A stretch of 64,000 nucleotides of DNA, from contig NZ_AXBA01000026.1 of NCBI RefSeq assembly GCF_000473085.1, positions 1,498 to 65,497 of the forward strand, given 5' to 3'. Under the pieces are notes generated by a model. It had not been told where the DNA came from. It saw only the letters and a program-made list of their open reading frames with translations, and made no database searches. The position numbers were made by a program, and so were the translations under genes. Position 1 is the stretch's first letter, and each line of letters starts with the position of its first letter. Source of the DNA: Azorhizobium doebereinerae UFLA1-100. Lineage in GTDB: Bacteria > Pseudomonadota > Alphaproteobacteria > Rhizobiales > Xanthobacteraceae. Below, piece after piece: positions 7,631 to 16,309 of this stretch.

Positions 7631-9760
7631 ATGGACGACAAGGCGCATGCGGCATTGCGCGGCGGGCCTATGCATGGCCGGGACGGTGCCGATTCCCCCG
7701 TCTCCGTCACCCGGCATGGGCCGGTCGCGGTGGTGCGGATCGACCATGCGCCGGTGAATGCCCTGTCGAAGCCGGTACGGCAGGGGCTGCTGGCCGCGGT
7801 GCGGACGCTCGATGCCGATCCCGCCGTCGCGGCCATCGTCATCAGCGGTGGGGCGGGGCGCTTCATCGCCGGTGCGGACCTGCGCGAGATGGCCCTGCCG
7901 CCGGACGCGCCCGTCCTGCCCGAGGTGGTGGCGGCCATCGACGGCTGCTCCAAGCCGGTGGTTGCCGCACTCGACGGCGCGGCGCTGGGCGGCGGCTGCG
8001 AGATCGCGCTGGCCTGCGACATGAGGCTCGGCTCGCCGCGGGCGCTGGTCGGCCTCACCGAGACCCGGCTCGGCCTCATCCCCGGCGCCGGCGGCACGCA
8101 GCGGCTGGCGCGGCTGGCGGGCATCGCCAAGGCGATCGAGCTGGTCTGCGGCGGGCAGGTGCTCAAGGCCGATGACGCCCTTGCTCTCGGCCTCCTCGAT
8201 GGGGTGGTGGAGGGCGATGTCCTCGCCGAGGCCATCGCCCGCGCGCCGGGGACAGCCAAGCGCCGGCTTTCGACGCGGCCGGTGCCCGCAGGGGAGTGCG
8301 CCGAGGAGGAGGCCGCGGCCGCCGAGGCCCTGAAGGGGGCGAAGGGGGTTCCGGCCATCGCCGCGGCCATTCGCGTCATCCGCGCCGCGCGCGACGGCGA
8401 CTTCGCCGCGGGCCTCGCCCGCGAGCGCGCCGCCTTCCTCGCGCTTCGGGAGAGCCCCGAGGCGAAGGCCCTGCGCCATCTCTTCCTCGCCGCGCGCGAG
8501 GCGGTGAAGGTGCCGGGGCTGGAGGGCGCCAGGGCGCGGCCGATCTCCTCCGTCGCGGTCATCGGCGCCGGCACCATGGGGGCGGGCATCGCCGCCGCCT
8601 TGCTGGATGCCGGGTATCCGGTGACGCTGGTGGAGCGCGATGCCGAGGCCGCGGCCACGGGCCGCGCGCGGATCGCGGATCTCTATGCCCGGCAGGTGAC
8701 CAGCGGCCGCATCGGCGCGGCGCAGAAGGACGAGCGCCTCGCCCGCCTCACCCCCGCTTGCGACTTCGCCGCCCTCGCCGAGGCCGACCTGGTCGTCGAG
8801 GCGGCGTTCGAGGACATGGCGGTCAAGGGCGACATCTTCCGCCGCCTCGACCAGGTGGCGAGGCCGGGCGCGGTGCTCGCCACCAACACCTCCTATCTCG
8901 ACCTCGACGCCATCGCCGCTTTCACCTCGCGCCCGCACGACGTGGTGGGCCTGCACTTCTTCGCGCCCGCCAATGTCATGAAGCTGCTGGAGGTGGTGAA
9001 AGCCGCCCGCACCGCGCCGGACGTGCTCGCCACCGCCTTGTCCCTGGCCAAGAGGATGGGCAAGCAGCCGGTGGTGGCGGGCAATTGCGACGGGTTCATC
9101 GGCAACCGCATCTATGCGGTCTACCGCCGGCACGCGGAATATCTGGTGGAGGACGGGGCGAGCCCCGAGGCCGTGGATGCGGCGCTCGAAGCCTATGGCT
9201 TCGCCATGGGCATCTTCGCGGTCTCGGACATGTCCGGCCTCGACATCGCCTTCGCCATGCGGCAGCGCCGGGCGGCGACGCGTGACCCGAACGAACGCTA
9301 CGTCGCCATCGCCGACCATCTGGTGGCGTCGGGCCGGCTTGGGCGCAAGACGGGCGGCGGCTGGTACGACTATGACGGCGCCGGCCATCGCGCCGGCGAT
9401 CCCGCCGTCGCCCGCGTGATCGCGGCGGCGCGCGCCGCCAGGGGCATCGTGCCGCGATCCTTCACGCCGGAGGAGATCCGGCGGCGGCTGCTGGCGGTGA
9501 TGGCGAACGAGGGGGCGAAGGCGCTGGCCGAGGGCATCGCGCTGCGCGCCTCAGACATCGACCTTGCCTTCGTCAATGGCTACGGCTTCCCACGCCTCAA
9601 GGGCGGCCCCATGTTCGCCGCCGACGCCGCGGGCCTCCCCGCCGTCCTCGCCGAGGTCGAAGCCGCGCACGCCGCCGGCGGAACCGGCTCCGAACCGGCT
9701 GCGCTGCTCGTCCGGCTCGCCCGCGAAGGAGGCTCCTTCGCCGCGTGGCAGACGGCATAG
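7631..9760 (+). CDS. Bifunctional enoyl-CoA hydratase / 3-hydroxyacyl-CoA dehydrogenase (FadB/FadJ-like)
   Basis: 709-residue fusion for two consecutive beta-oxidation steps. The crotonase domain (about 20-200) has GRFIAGADLREM, ALGGGCEIALACD and TETRLGLIPGAGGTQ with the catalytic Glu. The NAD-binding HCDH domain (about 305-490) starts with VIGAGTMGAGIA and has GLHFFAPANVMKLLEVV with the catalytic His. Two C-terminal HCDH helical domains follow to about 700. The length matches the monomeric FadB/MFE family. The start at 7631 is preceded by GGGAGAGACGG. It probably processes CoA thioesters released by the ring-degradation pathway of cluster 1. The same-strand gene end meets the convergent thiolase at a strong terminator. 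Confidence 0.92.
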   Translation: MDDKAHAALRGGPMHGRDGADSPVSVTRHGPVAVVRIDHAPVNALSKPVRQGLLAAVRTLDADPAVAAIVISGGAGRFIAGADLREMALPPDAPVLPEVVAAIDGCSKPVVAALDGAALGGGCEIALACDMRLGSPRALVGLTETRLGLIPGAGGTQRLARLAGIAKAIELVCGGQVLKADDALALGLLDGVVEGDVLAEAIARAPGTAKRRLSTRPVPAGECAEEEAAAAEALKGAKGVPAIAAAIRVIRAARDGDFAAGLARERAAFLALRESPEAKALRHLFLAAREAVKVPGLEGARARPISSVAVIGAGTMGAGIAAALLDAGYPVTLVERDAEAAATGRARIADLYARQVTSGRIGAAQKDERLARLTPACDFAALAEADLVVEAAFEDMAVKGDIFRRLDQVARPGAVLATNTSYLDLDAIAAFTSRPHDVVGLHFFAPANVMKLLEVVKAARTAPDVLATALSLAKRMGKQPVVAGNCDGFIGNRIYAVYRRHAEYLVEDGASPEAVDAALEAYGFAMGIFAVSDMSGLDIAFAMRQRRAATRDPNERYVAIADHLVASGRLGRKTGGGWYDYDGAGHRAGDPAVARVIAAARAARGIVPRSFTPEEIRRRLLAVMANEGAKALAEGIALRASDIDLAFVNGYGFPRLKGGPMFAADAAGLPAVLAEVEAAHAAGGTGSEPAALLVRLAREGGSFAAWQTA

Positions 9761-9771
9761 GGGACTTCGGT

Positions 9772-9811
9772 CAAAAAAGCCCCGCCGCCGGCGCAGGCCG
9801 GGCGGCGGGGC
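9772..9811 (-). terminator. Rho-independent terminator of the thiolase operon
   Basis: An 11-bp perfect stem GCCCCGCCGCC/GGCGGCGGGGC (9779-9789 with 9801-9811). On the minus strand it is followed at once by TTTTTTGA. It lies 25 bases past the thiolase stop. The hairpin can also slow plus-strand transcripts of the convergent FadB-like gene, but only the minus strand has the U-tract. Confidence 0.85.
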
Positions 9812-9835
9812 AGTCAGCGGGCCGCCACGGTCGGG

Positions 9836-11029
9836 TCAGGCGGCACCGACAATGGTGATGGAGCAGACATTCTGGGCCGGCGCGCCGCCCAGATTGTGGG
9901 TGAGGGCGAGGCTGGGGCTCGCCAACTGGCGCTCCCCGGCCTGGCCGCTCAGCTGCAACCAGCATTCGTAGAGCATCCGCAGCCCCGAGGCGCCGACGGG
10001 GTGGCCGAAGCATTTCAGGCCGCCATCCACCTGGCAGGGCATGGCGCCGTCGATATCGAACGCGCCGTCGAGCATCCGCTTCCAGGCGGTCCCCTCGTCG
10101 GCGAGGCCGATATCCTCCAGCGTCACCAGCTCGGTGATGGAGAAGCAGTCGTGCAGTTCGGCGAAACTGAGTGCCGTGCGTGGATCGGCGATCCCCGCCT
10201 CCGCATAGGCCCGCCGCGCGGCGATGCGGGCGGTGTGGACATAGGAGCCGTTCCAGCCGCTGCTCTGCACCTCCCAGCCGTTGGACGCGACCAGCTGGAT
10301 CGCCTTGACCAGCACCGGCGCCTTGCCGAGGCTGCGGGCGATCTCCGGCGTGGTGACGATGGCGCAGGCCGCGCCGTCGGAGACCGGGCAGCAGTCGAAC
10401 AGGCCGAGAGGCTCAGCCACCATGGGGGCGTTCACCGCCTGCTCGATGGTGATGGCCTTGCGCAGGTGGGCGTTGCCGTTCTTCACCGCATTGGCGTGGC
10501 TCTTCATGGAGGTGTGCCCCATGGCCCGCTTCAGGTCGCCGGCGGAGACGGCGTGCCGCGTGCCATAGGCGCGGGCGAGCTGGGCGAAGTTGCCCGGATT
10601 GGTGTGGGTGGGCAGGTACATGGGCGCGAAGGTGCCGCGCGAGGCGGGCGGCAGGCCGGCAAAGCCGGTGTCCTTCAGCTTCTCCACGCCGACCGCCAGC
10701 GCGATGTCCACCGCGCCGGAGGCCACCGCATAGACCGCGCCGCGGAACGCCTCGGTGCCGCCGGCGCAGAAATTCTCCACGCGGGTGACGCCGATGGCCG
10801 GCAGGCGCAGGGCTTGGGCCATGGGTGTGCCGGCCTTGCCGGCGCCGATGTCGTCATAGTGGGAGGAATACCAGGCGGCCTCGATCTGGCCGGGCGCGAT
10901 GCCGGCATGGCCCAGCGCCTCCAGATAGGCTTCGGCCATCAGCTCTTCCTGCCCCACGTCCCACCGCTCGCCGAAACGCGAGCAGCCCATGGCGAGAATG
11001 GCGACCTTGTCCTTGATACCCTTGGCCAT
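9836..11029 (-). CDS. SCP-x-type thiolase / lipid-transfer-protein thiolase
   Basis: 397-residue thiolase-fold enzyme of the SCP-x/acetyl-CoA acetyltransferase family. Active-site blocks: ENFCAGGTEAF (nucleophile-position Cys), ELHDCFSITELV and GLKCFGHPVGASG (His region). Members of this group work with OB-fold (DUF35) partners, either in thiolysis or as retro-aldol lyases (Ltp2-ChsH2 in steroid side-chain loss; IpfD in ibuprofen degradation). Here the next gene upstream, 17 bases away, carries a DUF35-like domain, which supports a two-protein lyase. The start at 11029 has GGAAGG upstream; longer in-frame extensions overlap that gene and have no family similarity. Confidence 0.85.
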   Translation of the reverse strand: MAKGIKDKVAILAMGCSRFGERWDVGQEELMAEAYLEALGHAGIAPGQIEAAWYSSHYDDIGAGKAGTPMAQALRLPAIGVTRVENFCAGGTEAFRGAVYAVASGAVDIALAVGVEKLKDTGFAGLPPASRGTFAPMYLPTHTNPGNFAQLARAYGTRHAVSAGDLKRAMGHTSMKSHANAVKNGNAHLRKAITIEQAVNAPMVAEPLGLFDCCPVSDGAACAIVTTPEIARSLGKAPVLVKAIQLVASNGWEVQSSGWNGSYVHTARIAARRAYAEAGIADPRTALSFAELHDCFSITELVTLEDIGLADEGTAWKRMLDGAFDIDGAMPCQVDGGLKCFGHPVGASGLRMLYECWLQLSGQAGERQLASPSLALTHNLGGAPAQNVCSITIVGAA

Positions 11030-11046
11030 TGTGCGTCGCCTTCCGT

Positions 11047-12492
11047 TCAGGCTGTGGCCGGCAGCGCGGAGGCCGCGACTGCCTTCCAGAAATAGCGGCG
11101 GTAGCCGGTGCGCTCGTCCTTGTCCTTGATGCGGAAGACGAAACGCGCCGCGTCGCCGGGCGCGAGGCGCGCCGCGTCGGGGTCGGTGAAGTCCATCATC
11201 AGCCGGGCGCCGCCGGGAATGTCCACGAGGCCGTAGCAATTGGGCGGGCTGCGCGAGAAGGCGAGCCGGTCCGCCGTGGCGGTGGCGACCGTGCCGCCGA
11301 GGTCGGCGAGCGGCCACGGCTCCTGCGGTTCCGCGAAGAGGCCGGTCTCCGCCACGGCAAGGCGCGAGGGCGGGAATTGCACCTGGCCGGTCTCCCGGCT
11401 GCGGCCGCCGACGAAGCCCAGCAGCGCCTCGGAATTGCGGTAGGCGGTGGTCAGCGCTTCGTTCACCGGCAGGCGGCCGCGCAGCCCCCGCTCCCATGGC
11501 ATCAGGCCGCGAAAGACCGGGAGCTTCAGATAGTTGGTTTCGGCGATGCCGGCCGACAGCGCGACCGAGGCGAGGGGCGCGAAATCGGCGATGGCGGAGG
11601 TCGCCTCCAGCACCAGCGCCGTCGCGCCCTGGCCGAACTGCGCCACCACCACCCGCTCGCCGGGGCGCATGTCCTCCATGGCGCGGGCGAGCATCACCAG
11701 CGCATGGGCGGAACCCGTATCGCCGCATTCCGTGTCCAGCGGCGGGGCGAGGCGGGCGCCGCCGAGGCCGGCCGCCTGCGCCACGGCCTTGGCGGCGCCG
11801 GGGATGACGCAGGGCAGCACCACGTGGTGGATGTCGGCCGGCGAAAGCCCGGCGCGTCCAAGGGCCTCGGCGATGGCGCGGGGCACCAGTTCCAGGACGC
11901 CCGCCTCGCGCACCCAGCGCTCCTCCCAATCGGTGGCGAGGGCGTGGCCGGGGTCGCGGTAGCGCTCGATGAAGGGGGCGGACAGGCTGGCGCCGCCGCG
12001 ATAGTCCAGCAGCACCGGCCCGCCGCCGACGAGAGCTGCGGCAGCACCGTCCGAATAGCGGAACTCGGCGAGCGAGCCGGGGGTGTTCGAGGGCATGTCG
12101 GCGGCGATCACCAGAGCCGGGTTCGCGCCTTCGAGCGCCTGCTGGAGGGCGAGCAGGCCGCACCGCAGGGTGCCTCCGGTGTCCTGGGCCAGCGTCTGTT
12201 CGGGCAGGCGGAGGGCGGCATGCATGAGGCTCGCTTGCTGCGGCTCGGCGAACACCGGGGTGGTGGTGGCGAAGGCAAGGGCGCGGACGGCCGCCCGCGC
12301 CTGCGGCGCGGCGGCAAGACAGGTCCGCGCGGCGGCGACGCCCATGGTCACCGGGTCCTCGTCCCAGAAGGCGAGGGTGCGGGCCCCCCGCGTGTCGGAC
12401 CGGGGGCAGAGCCAGTCCATGGCGGCGGCCATGCTCGCGCGCTGGAGGCGCAGGCGCGGCAGATGGATTGCGATTGCTGTGATGCCCGTCAC
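11047..12492 (-). CDS. HMG-CoA-synthase-like protein fused to OB-fold (DUF35) domain
   Basis: 481 residues. The N-terminal about 330 residues have the HMG-CoA synthase/ketoacyl synthase III fold: TGGTLRCG with the likely nucleophilic Cys, ECGDTGSAHALV and VVAQFGQGATALVLE. The last about 130 residues look like the DUF35 OB-fold: QVQFPPS, LGGTVATAT, PPNCYGLVDIPGG, LAPGDAARFVFR. The usual CxxC zinc ribbon before that domain is missing. The start is GTG at 12492 with GAGGAA eight bases upstream, leaving the upstream palindrome outside the gene. Paired with the SCP-x thiolase, the OB-fold part may serve as its acyl-CoA docking partner. Function beyond that is unproven. Confidence 0.75.
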   Translation of the reverse strand: MTGITAIAIHLPRLRLQRASMAAAMDWLCPRSDTRGARTLAFWDEDPVTMGVAAARTCLAAAPQARAAVRALAFATTTPVFAEPQQASLMHAALRLPEQTLAQDTGGTLRCGLLALQQALEGANPALVIAADMPSNTPGSLAEFRYSDGAAAALVGGGPVLLDYRGGASLSAPFIERYRDPGHALATDWEERWVREAGVLELVPRAIAEALGRAGLSPADIHHVVLPCVIPGAAKAVAQAAGLGGARLAPPLDTECGDTGSAHALVMLARAMEDMRPGERVVVAQFGQGATALVLEATSAIADFAPLASVALSAGIAETNYLKLPVFRGLMPWERGLRGRLPVNEALTTAYRNSEALLGFVGGRSRETGQVQFPPSRLAVAETGLFAEPQEPWPLADLGGTVATATADRLAFSRSPPNCYGLVDIPGGARLMMDFTDPDAARLAPGDAARFVFRIKDKDERTGYRRYFWKAVAASALPATA

Positions 12493-12620
12493 CCTGGTTC
12501 CTCGCCCATTGCTATGATTGCGGCAGCCGGCCGGGAGGAGGCTGCCCGGTCGGCCCGCGCGCGCCGGCGGGGCCGAAACGCGCGAAACCCGATTGCCACC
12601 TACTTCAGCCGCACTATAAT

Positions 12621-12638
12621 AACCAGAACGTTCGGTCA
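12621..12638. promoter_or_regulatory. TetR-type operator, site B
   Basis: AACCAGAACGTTCGGTCA lies midway between the divergent HMGCS-like (GTG 12492) and ferredoxin reductase (ATG 12662) genes. The right half GTTCGGTCA fits the cluster pattern well; the left half is degenerate. It is 24 bases upstream of the reductase start, so binding would block initiation. Confidence 0.5.
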
Positions 12639-12661
12639 ATAAATATCCAAATGGGGACGCC

Positions 12662-13882
12662 ATGGAGCAGGAGCACATTGCCATCGTCGGCGCCGGGCAG
12701 GCTGCCGCATCCCTCGCTATCCATCTGCGCCATGGCGGATATGGCGGTGCCCTGACGCTTTATGGGGATGAGGGGCATCCGCCCTACCAGCGCCCGCCGC
12801 TCTCCAAGGCTTACCTAAAGAGAGAATGGACGGTTGATCGGCTTTACCTGCGCCCGGAGGAGTTCTGGAGCGGCCTCGGCGTCGAATTGAAGATGGGCGC
12901 GCGTGTCACCGGGCTCGATCCGGCGGCGCGCACGCTCGAAGTGGAAGGCCGCGTAGTGTCGTGGAACCGGCTGGCGCTGGCGACGGGCACGCGCCCGCGT
13001 CCCCTGCCGCCGGAATTTTCGGGGCTCAAGGGCGTGTATGAACTGCGCAGCCTTGCCGATGCCGAGCGCTTGCAGGACGAGATCCGTCCCGGCCGGCGCC
13101 TCCTGGTGCTCGGCGGCGGCTATGTGGGGCTGGAGACGGCGGCGGTGGCGGCGAAGGCCGGACTTACCGTGACCGTCGTGGAGCGCGCCGCGCGCATCCT
13201 TGAGCGGGTGGCCTGCGCCGAGACCTCCGATGCCATCCGCGCGCTGCATGCGGGCCACGGCGTGCGCATCCTGGAAGGGCGCTGCGTGGCCGGGGTGGAG
13301 GCGCACGGCGGTGCCGTCGGCGCGGTGACGCTGGACGACGGCACGCGCCTTGAGGTGGATGCGGTGCTCGTCGGCATCGGCGTGCTGCCGCGCGACGAAC
13401 TGGCCCGCGCGGCTGGCATCGCCTGCGACAACGGCATCGAGGTGGATGTCCATGGCCGCACCTCGGCGCCGGGTATCTGGGCCGCCGGCGACTGCGCCGC
13501 CTTTCCTCTGGCCGGCATGCCGACCCGGCTGGAGAGCGTGCAGAACGCGGTGGACCAGGCGGAATGCGTGGCCGACGACATGCTCGGCCGGCCCCGCGCC
13601 TATGCCCCGGTGCCGTGGTTCTGGTCCGATCAATATGACATGAAGCTCCAGATCGTGGGCCTCAACCGCGGCTATGACGCGGTGCTCCGCCGCCGCTCGG
13701 AGCGCGGCGAATCGCTCTGGTATTTCCGCGAGGGCCGCATGATCGCGGTGGACGCCCTCAACGATGCGCGCACCTACATGGCGGCGAAGAAGCTGCTGGA
13801 GGGCGGCATCGTCATCTCCCGCGACGAGGCCTCGCGGGAGGGGTTCGACCCGGTGGCGCGGATGCGGCAGCCCGCGGTGTGA
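12662..13882 (+). CDS. FAD-dependent ferredoxin reductase (rhodocoxin/RHD reductase type)
   Basis: 406-residue pyridine-nucleotide-disulfide-fold flavoprotein that passes electrons from NAD(P)H to a [2Fe-2S] ferredoxin. FAD site IVGAGQAAASLA (about 8-19), PPYQRPPLSKAYL after it, NAD site LVLGGGYVGLETAA (about 148-161), and the second FAD contact IWAAGDCAAFP near 278. The C-terminal dimer domain carries a WFWSDQYDMKLQIVG block typical of reductases for Rieske oxygenases and P450s. With the ferredoxin at 18369-18689 and the oxygenase at 20317-22136 it would complete a three-component dioxygenase. It ends convergent with the TetR gene, 22 bases away. Confidence 0.93.
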   Translation: MEQEHIAIVGAGQAAASLAIHLRHGGYGGALTLYGDEGHPPYQRPPLSKAYLKREWTVDRLYLRPEEFWSGLGVELKMGARVTGLDPAARTLEVEGRVVSWNRLALATGTRPRPLPPEFSGLKGVYELRSLADAERLQDEIRPGRRLLVLGGGYVGLETAAVAAKAGLTVTVVERAARILERVACAETSDAIRALHAGHGVRILEGRCVAGVEAHGGAVGAVTLDDGTRLEVDAVLVGIGVLPRDELARAAGIACDNGIEVDVHGRTSAPGIWAAGDCAAFPLAGMPTRLESVQNAVDQAECVADDMLGRPRAYAPVPWFWSDQYDMKLQIVGLNRGYDAVLRRRSERGESLWYFREGRMIAVDALNDARTYMAAKKLLEGGIVISRDEASREGFDPVARMRQPAV

Positions 13883-13904
13883 GGCGGCGCCGGCCGTCGT
13901 GCCG

Positions 13905-14606
13905 TCAGGTCTTGCCGGAGCGCGGCTCGGCCCGGCCGTCCTGTCGCGCGGCGGGGCGCCGCTCCGGTCGGGCATCCTGGCGCGCGTTGGGCTGGCCGCC
14001 GTCGGACGGGGCGGCCGCGTGGGCGTAGCCGTTCACGAACAGGTCGACGGTGCGGTCGGCTAGCTCGCCGGGCGTCACCGCGCCATCGGCATGGTACCAA
14101 GTGTAGGTCCAGTTGATCATGCCGAAGAACAGCATGGTATCCACGTGAGCCATGGTGGCGTCCTTGGCGAGGTCCGGCCGCAATTGCAGCAGGATGTCCC
14201 GCACATAGGCGATGAGCTCGCGCTGCTTGGCCACCAGCACCTTGCGCGTCTCGGGGACGAGGAACTCCGAGCAGGTGAGCAGCGCCACGTGCTGGTCGCG
14301 CGAGACGGAATAGACGTCCAGGAACAGGCGCGTCAGCTGGCGAAAACGCTCCTCCGGGTCCTGATAGCCATAGAGGGTCTGCCGGCATTTCATCAGGAGG
14401 CTTTCCACATGCGACGTCAGCATGTCGGAAAGGATCGCCTCCTTGGAGGTGAAATAGTGATAGAGGCGCGACTTGGAGCATTCGCACGCCTCGGCGATGT
14501 CGCCGATGGAGGTGGCCGCATAGCCGCGCTGCGCGAAGACGGATGCCGCCCGCTCGAGTATGGTGTCGTGAATATTGTCGTATTCGGCTGAGCGCGTTCT
14601 CGCCAC
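13905..14606 (-). CDS. TetR/AcrR-family regulator of cluster 1
   Basis: 233-residue repressor. The N-terminal HTH is clear: ILERAASVFAQRGYAATSI followed by GDIAEACECSKSRLYHYF and KEAILSDML. The C-terminal ligand domain has LFLDVYSVSRDQHVALL and FFGMINWTYTWY, as in TetR proteins that sense acyl- or aryl-CoA compounds; the tail is Arg/Ala/Gly-rich and likely disordered. I place the start at GTG 14606: upstream codons run through an operator-like palindrome (14628-14645) and a tandem repeat. The gene probably represses itself and the other palindrome-bearing promoters in 7.5-22.2 kb, with a CoA thioester as inducer (inference). Confidence 0.88.
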   Translation of the reverse strand: MARTRSAEYDNIHDTILERAASVFAQRGYAATSIGDIAEACECSKSRLYHYFTSKEAILSDMLTSHVESLLMKCRQTLYGYQDPEERFRQLTRLFLDVYSVSRDQHVALLTCSEFLVPETRKVLVAKQRELIAYVRDILLQLRPDLAKDATMAHVDTMLFFGMINWTYTWYHADGAVTPGELADRTVDLFVNGYAHAAAPSDGGQPNARQDARPERRPAARQDGRAEPRSGKT

Positions 14607-14627
14607 GGCGTCATACCTGCAAAAAAT

Positions 14628-14645
14628 GTTCCGATCATTCGGTCT
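14628..14645. promoter_or_regulatory. TetR-type operator, site C (autoregulatory)
   Basis: GTTCCGATCATTCGGTCT lies 22 bases upstream of the GTG start of the TetR gene. The core CCGATCATTCGG is near-palindromic and the right half matches the cluster consensus GNTCGGTCT apart from its first base. Its place suggests negative autoregulation. Confidence 0.55.
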
Positions 14646-14659
14646 ATAGGCGCGAAGGC

Positions 14660-14719
14660 CTCCGGTGCCAAGTCCTCCGGTGCCAAGCCCTTCGGTGCCC
14701 AGTCCTTCGGTGCCCAGGC
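14660..14719. repeat. Four tandem 15-bp repeats
   Basis: Four contiguous copies of a 15-bp unit, two of the form CTCCGGTGCCAAGYC and two CTTCGGTGCCCAGKC, in the divergent region between the TetR and CoA ligase genes. The unit is a multiple of three and would encode a Leu-Gly-Thr-Glu/Gly-Gly repeat upstream of the TetR start, but I treat it as non-coding. Copy number could vary by slippage and change promoter spacing. Confidence 0.8.
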
Positions 14720-14823
14720 TGCAACGCCCCCCGGGGATTTCCCGACGCAGGGCCGTGGCCGATCTGGCGCGCGGGGAGGGACGGTGCCGCCGGGCTTTGA
14801 TGCAGATCAAATGGGTCGTTTAC

Positions 14824-14845
14824 ATAGACCATTCGTTCGGTCTAT
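14824..14845. promoter_or_regulatory. TetR-type operator, site D
   Basis: ATAGACC (14824-14830) and its exact complement GGTCTAT (14839-14845) flank a central ATTCGTTC. This is the most symmetric site of the set. It lies 64 bases upstream of the CoA ligase ATG and probably controls the ligase-esterase transcript. Confidence 0.65.
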
Positions 14846-14909
14846 TAATTTGCCAACCGAGAGTGGCCGCAAGAGCCGCGTGTTTCAACGGTCGGATGGG
14901 AGGACGCAG

Positions 14910-16235
14910 ATGCAGCATTCCGAGGTGGAGTCGCTCGACCGCGACGGTATTCTGAAACTCCAGCGCGAAGGCCTTGCCGGGCTCGGTGCGCGTCTGGCGC
15001 AGTGCGACGCCTGGAAGGCGCATTTCGCCGAAGCCGGCATGAAACCGGAGGACCTCGCCGCCGAGGACGGCCTCGCCAACGCCCCCTTCATGGACAAGTC
15101 GCTGCTGCGCGACCGCTATCCGTTCCCCTTCCTCACCGTGCCCATGGAGCGCGTGGAGCGCTTCGTGGCCACCTCTGGCACCACCGGGCTGCCGGTGACC
15201 TTCGGCATGACGAAGAACGACCTGCACGGGCTTCTGCCCTACCAGATGGCGCGCCTGCTCACCGCCGCGGGCGTGCGCCCCGGCTTCCGCGCCTATCAGG
15301 GCTATGGCTACGGCCTGTGGATCGGCGGCCCGGCGCTCGATGCCGGCTTCTCCGCTGTGGGCTGCACCAACTTCCCCATCGGCCCCGGCCGCGGCGAGCT
15401 TGCCGCCCGCTGGCTGCGCGACCACGCCTATGACGTGGCCTCCATGTCGCCCTTGTGGCTGATGACGCTGGTGCAGGCGGCCAAGCACCAGGGCATCGAT
15501 CCGCGCACGGACTGGACGCTGAAGGTGGCCATCCTCGGCGGCCAGTCGGTCTCCGCCGAGTTCCGCGCGCAATTGGAAGCGGAGATGCCGGAAGGCTTCA
15601 TGAGCCAGAACATCTACGGCACCACCGAGGCGGGCGGGCCGGTCCTCGCCATCTCCACGCCCCATACCCATGCCGACGATGAATTGCAGCTGCTCAACGA
15701 GGATACCGTCATCGTCGAGATCCTCGATCCCAAGACCATGAAGCCGGTCTCCGAGGGCGAGGTGGGCGAGATCGTCATCACCACCCTGCGCAAGGAGGCC
15801 TCGCCCGTGGTGCGCTGGCGCACACGCGATCTCGTGCGCCTCTCCCCGCGACCCTACGACTGCCCCTCCGGCCGCATCGGCATGCGCAAGATCGGCCGGA
15901 TCATCGGCCGCACCGACGACATGATCAAGTTCAAGGGCGTCATCGTCTTCCCTTCGCAGATCGAGGACGTGATCGCCTGCACGCCCGGCCTCGTCAAGGA
16001 AGCCTGGCAGATCTACGTCGACAAGGAGGCCACCACCATCGGCAAGATGACCGTGGCGGTGGAAGCCGTCGCGGCCGCGCAGCGGCCCGGCGAGGATGCC
16101 GCCGCCGACGTGCGCCGCGAGATCAAGGCCCGCCTCGGCATCAATGTGAATGTGGAGTGCCACGCCCAAGGCGTGCTGCCGCGCTACGAGGCCAAGGCCA
16201 CGCGCGTGCTGCACCGGGCGGAAGCCGCGCACTGA
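14910..16235 (+). CDS. Phenylacetate-CoA ligase-like AMP-forming enzyme
   Basis: 441-residue acyl-adenylate/CoA ligase of the PaaK family, which activates an aryl-acid with ATP and CoA. Motifs: TSGTTGLPV (P-loop, about 90), QNIYGTTEAGG (A5-type, about 235), RTRDLVRLS and GRTDDMIKFKG in the hinge, and a C-terminal PaaK domain ending near RYEAKATRV. The length matches PaaK (about 435). The start at 14910 follows GGGAGGA; an earlier in-frame ATG at 14784 would run through operator D. As the only ligase in cluster 1 it is the likely entry enzyme. The real substrate is unknown; phenylacetate, arylpropionate or benzoate analogues are possible. Confidence 0.88.
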   Translation: MQHSEVESLDRDGILKLQREGLAGLGARLAQCDAWKAHFAEAGMKPEDLAAEDGLANAPFMDKSLLRDRYPFPFLTVPMERVERFVATSGTTGLPVTFGMTKNDLHGLLPYQMARLLTAAGVRPGFRAYQGYGYGLWIGGPALDAGFSAVGCTNFPIGPGRGELAARWLRDHAYDVASMSPLWLMTLVQAAKHQGIDPRTDWTLKVAILGGQSVSAEFRAQLEAEMPEGFMSQNIYGTTEAGGPVLAISTPHTHADDELQLLNEDTVIVEILDPKTMKPVSEGEVGEIVITTLRKEASPVVRWRTRDLVRLSPRPYDCPSGRIGMRKIGRIIGRTDDMIKFKGVIVFPSQIEDVIACTPGLVKEAWQIYVDKEATTIGKMTVAVEAVAAAQRPGEDAAADVRREIKARLGINVNVECHAQGVLPRYEAKATRVLHRAEAAH

Positions 16236-16309
16236 GGCTTGCCCTTCCCACAATTGCGGGGCCGGCGGCGGGATGCTCCGCCGTCGGCGCCCATGCGCCG
16301 GATGCCGTG

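Noticed and set aside
9836-12163. Thiolase frame extended to 775 residues
   Set aside because: The extra 378 residues are an Arg/Pro-rich shadow of the HMGCS-like gene; the ATG at 11029 has a ribosome site.
14660-14719. CRISPR-like array
   Set aside because: The repeats are directly contiguous without spacers; no cas gene in the window.
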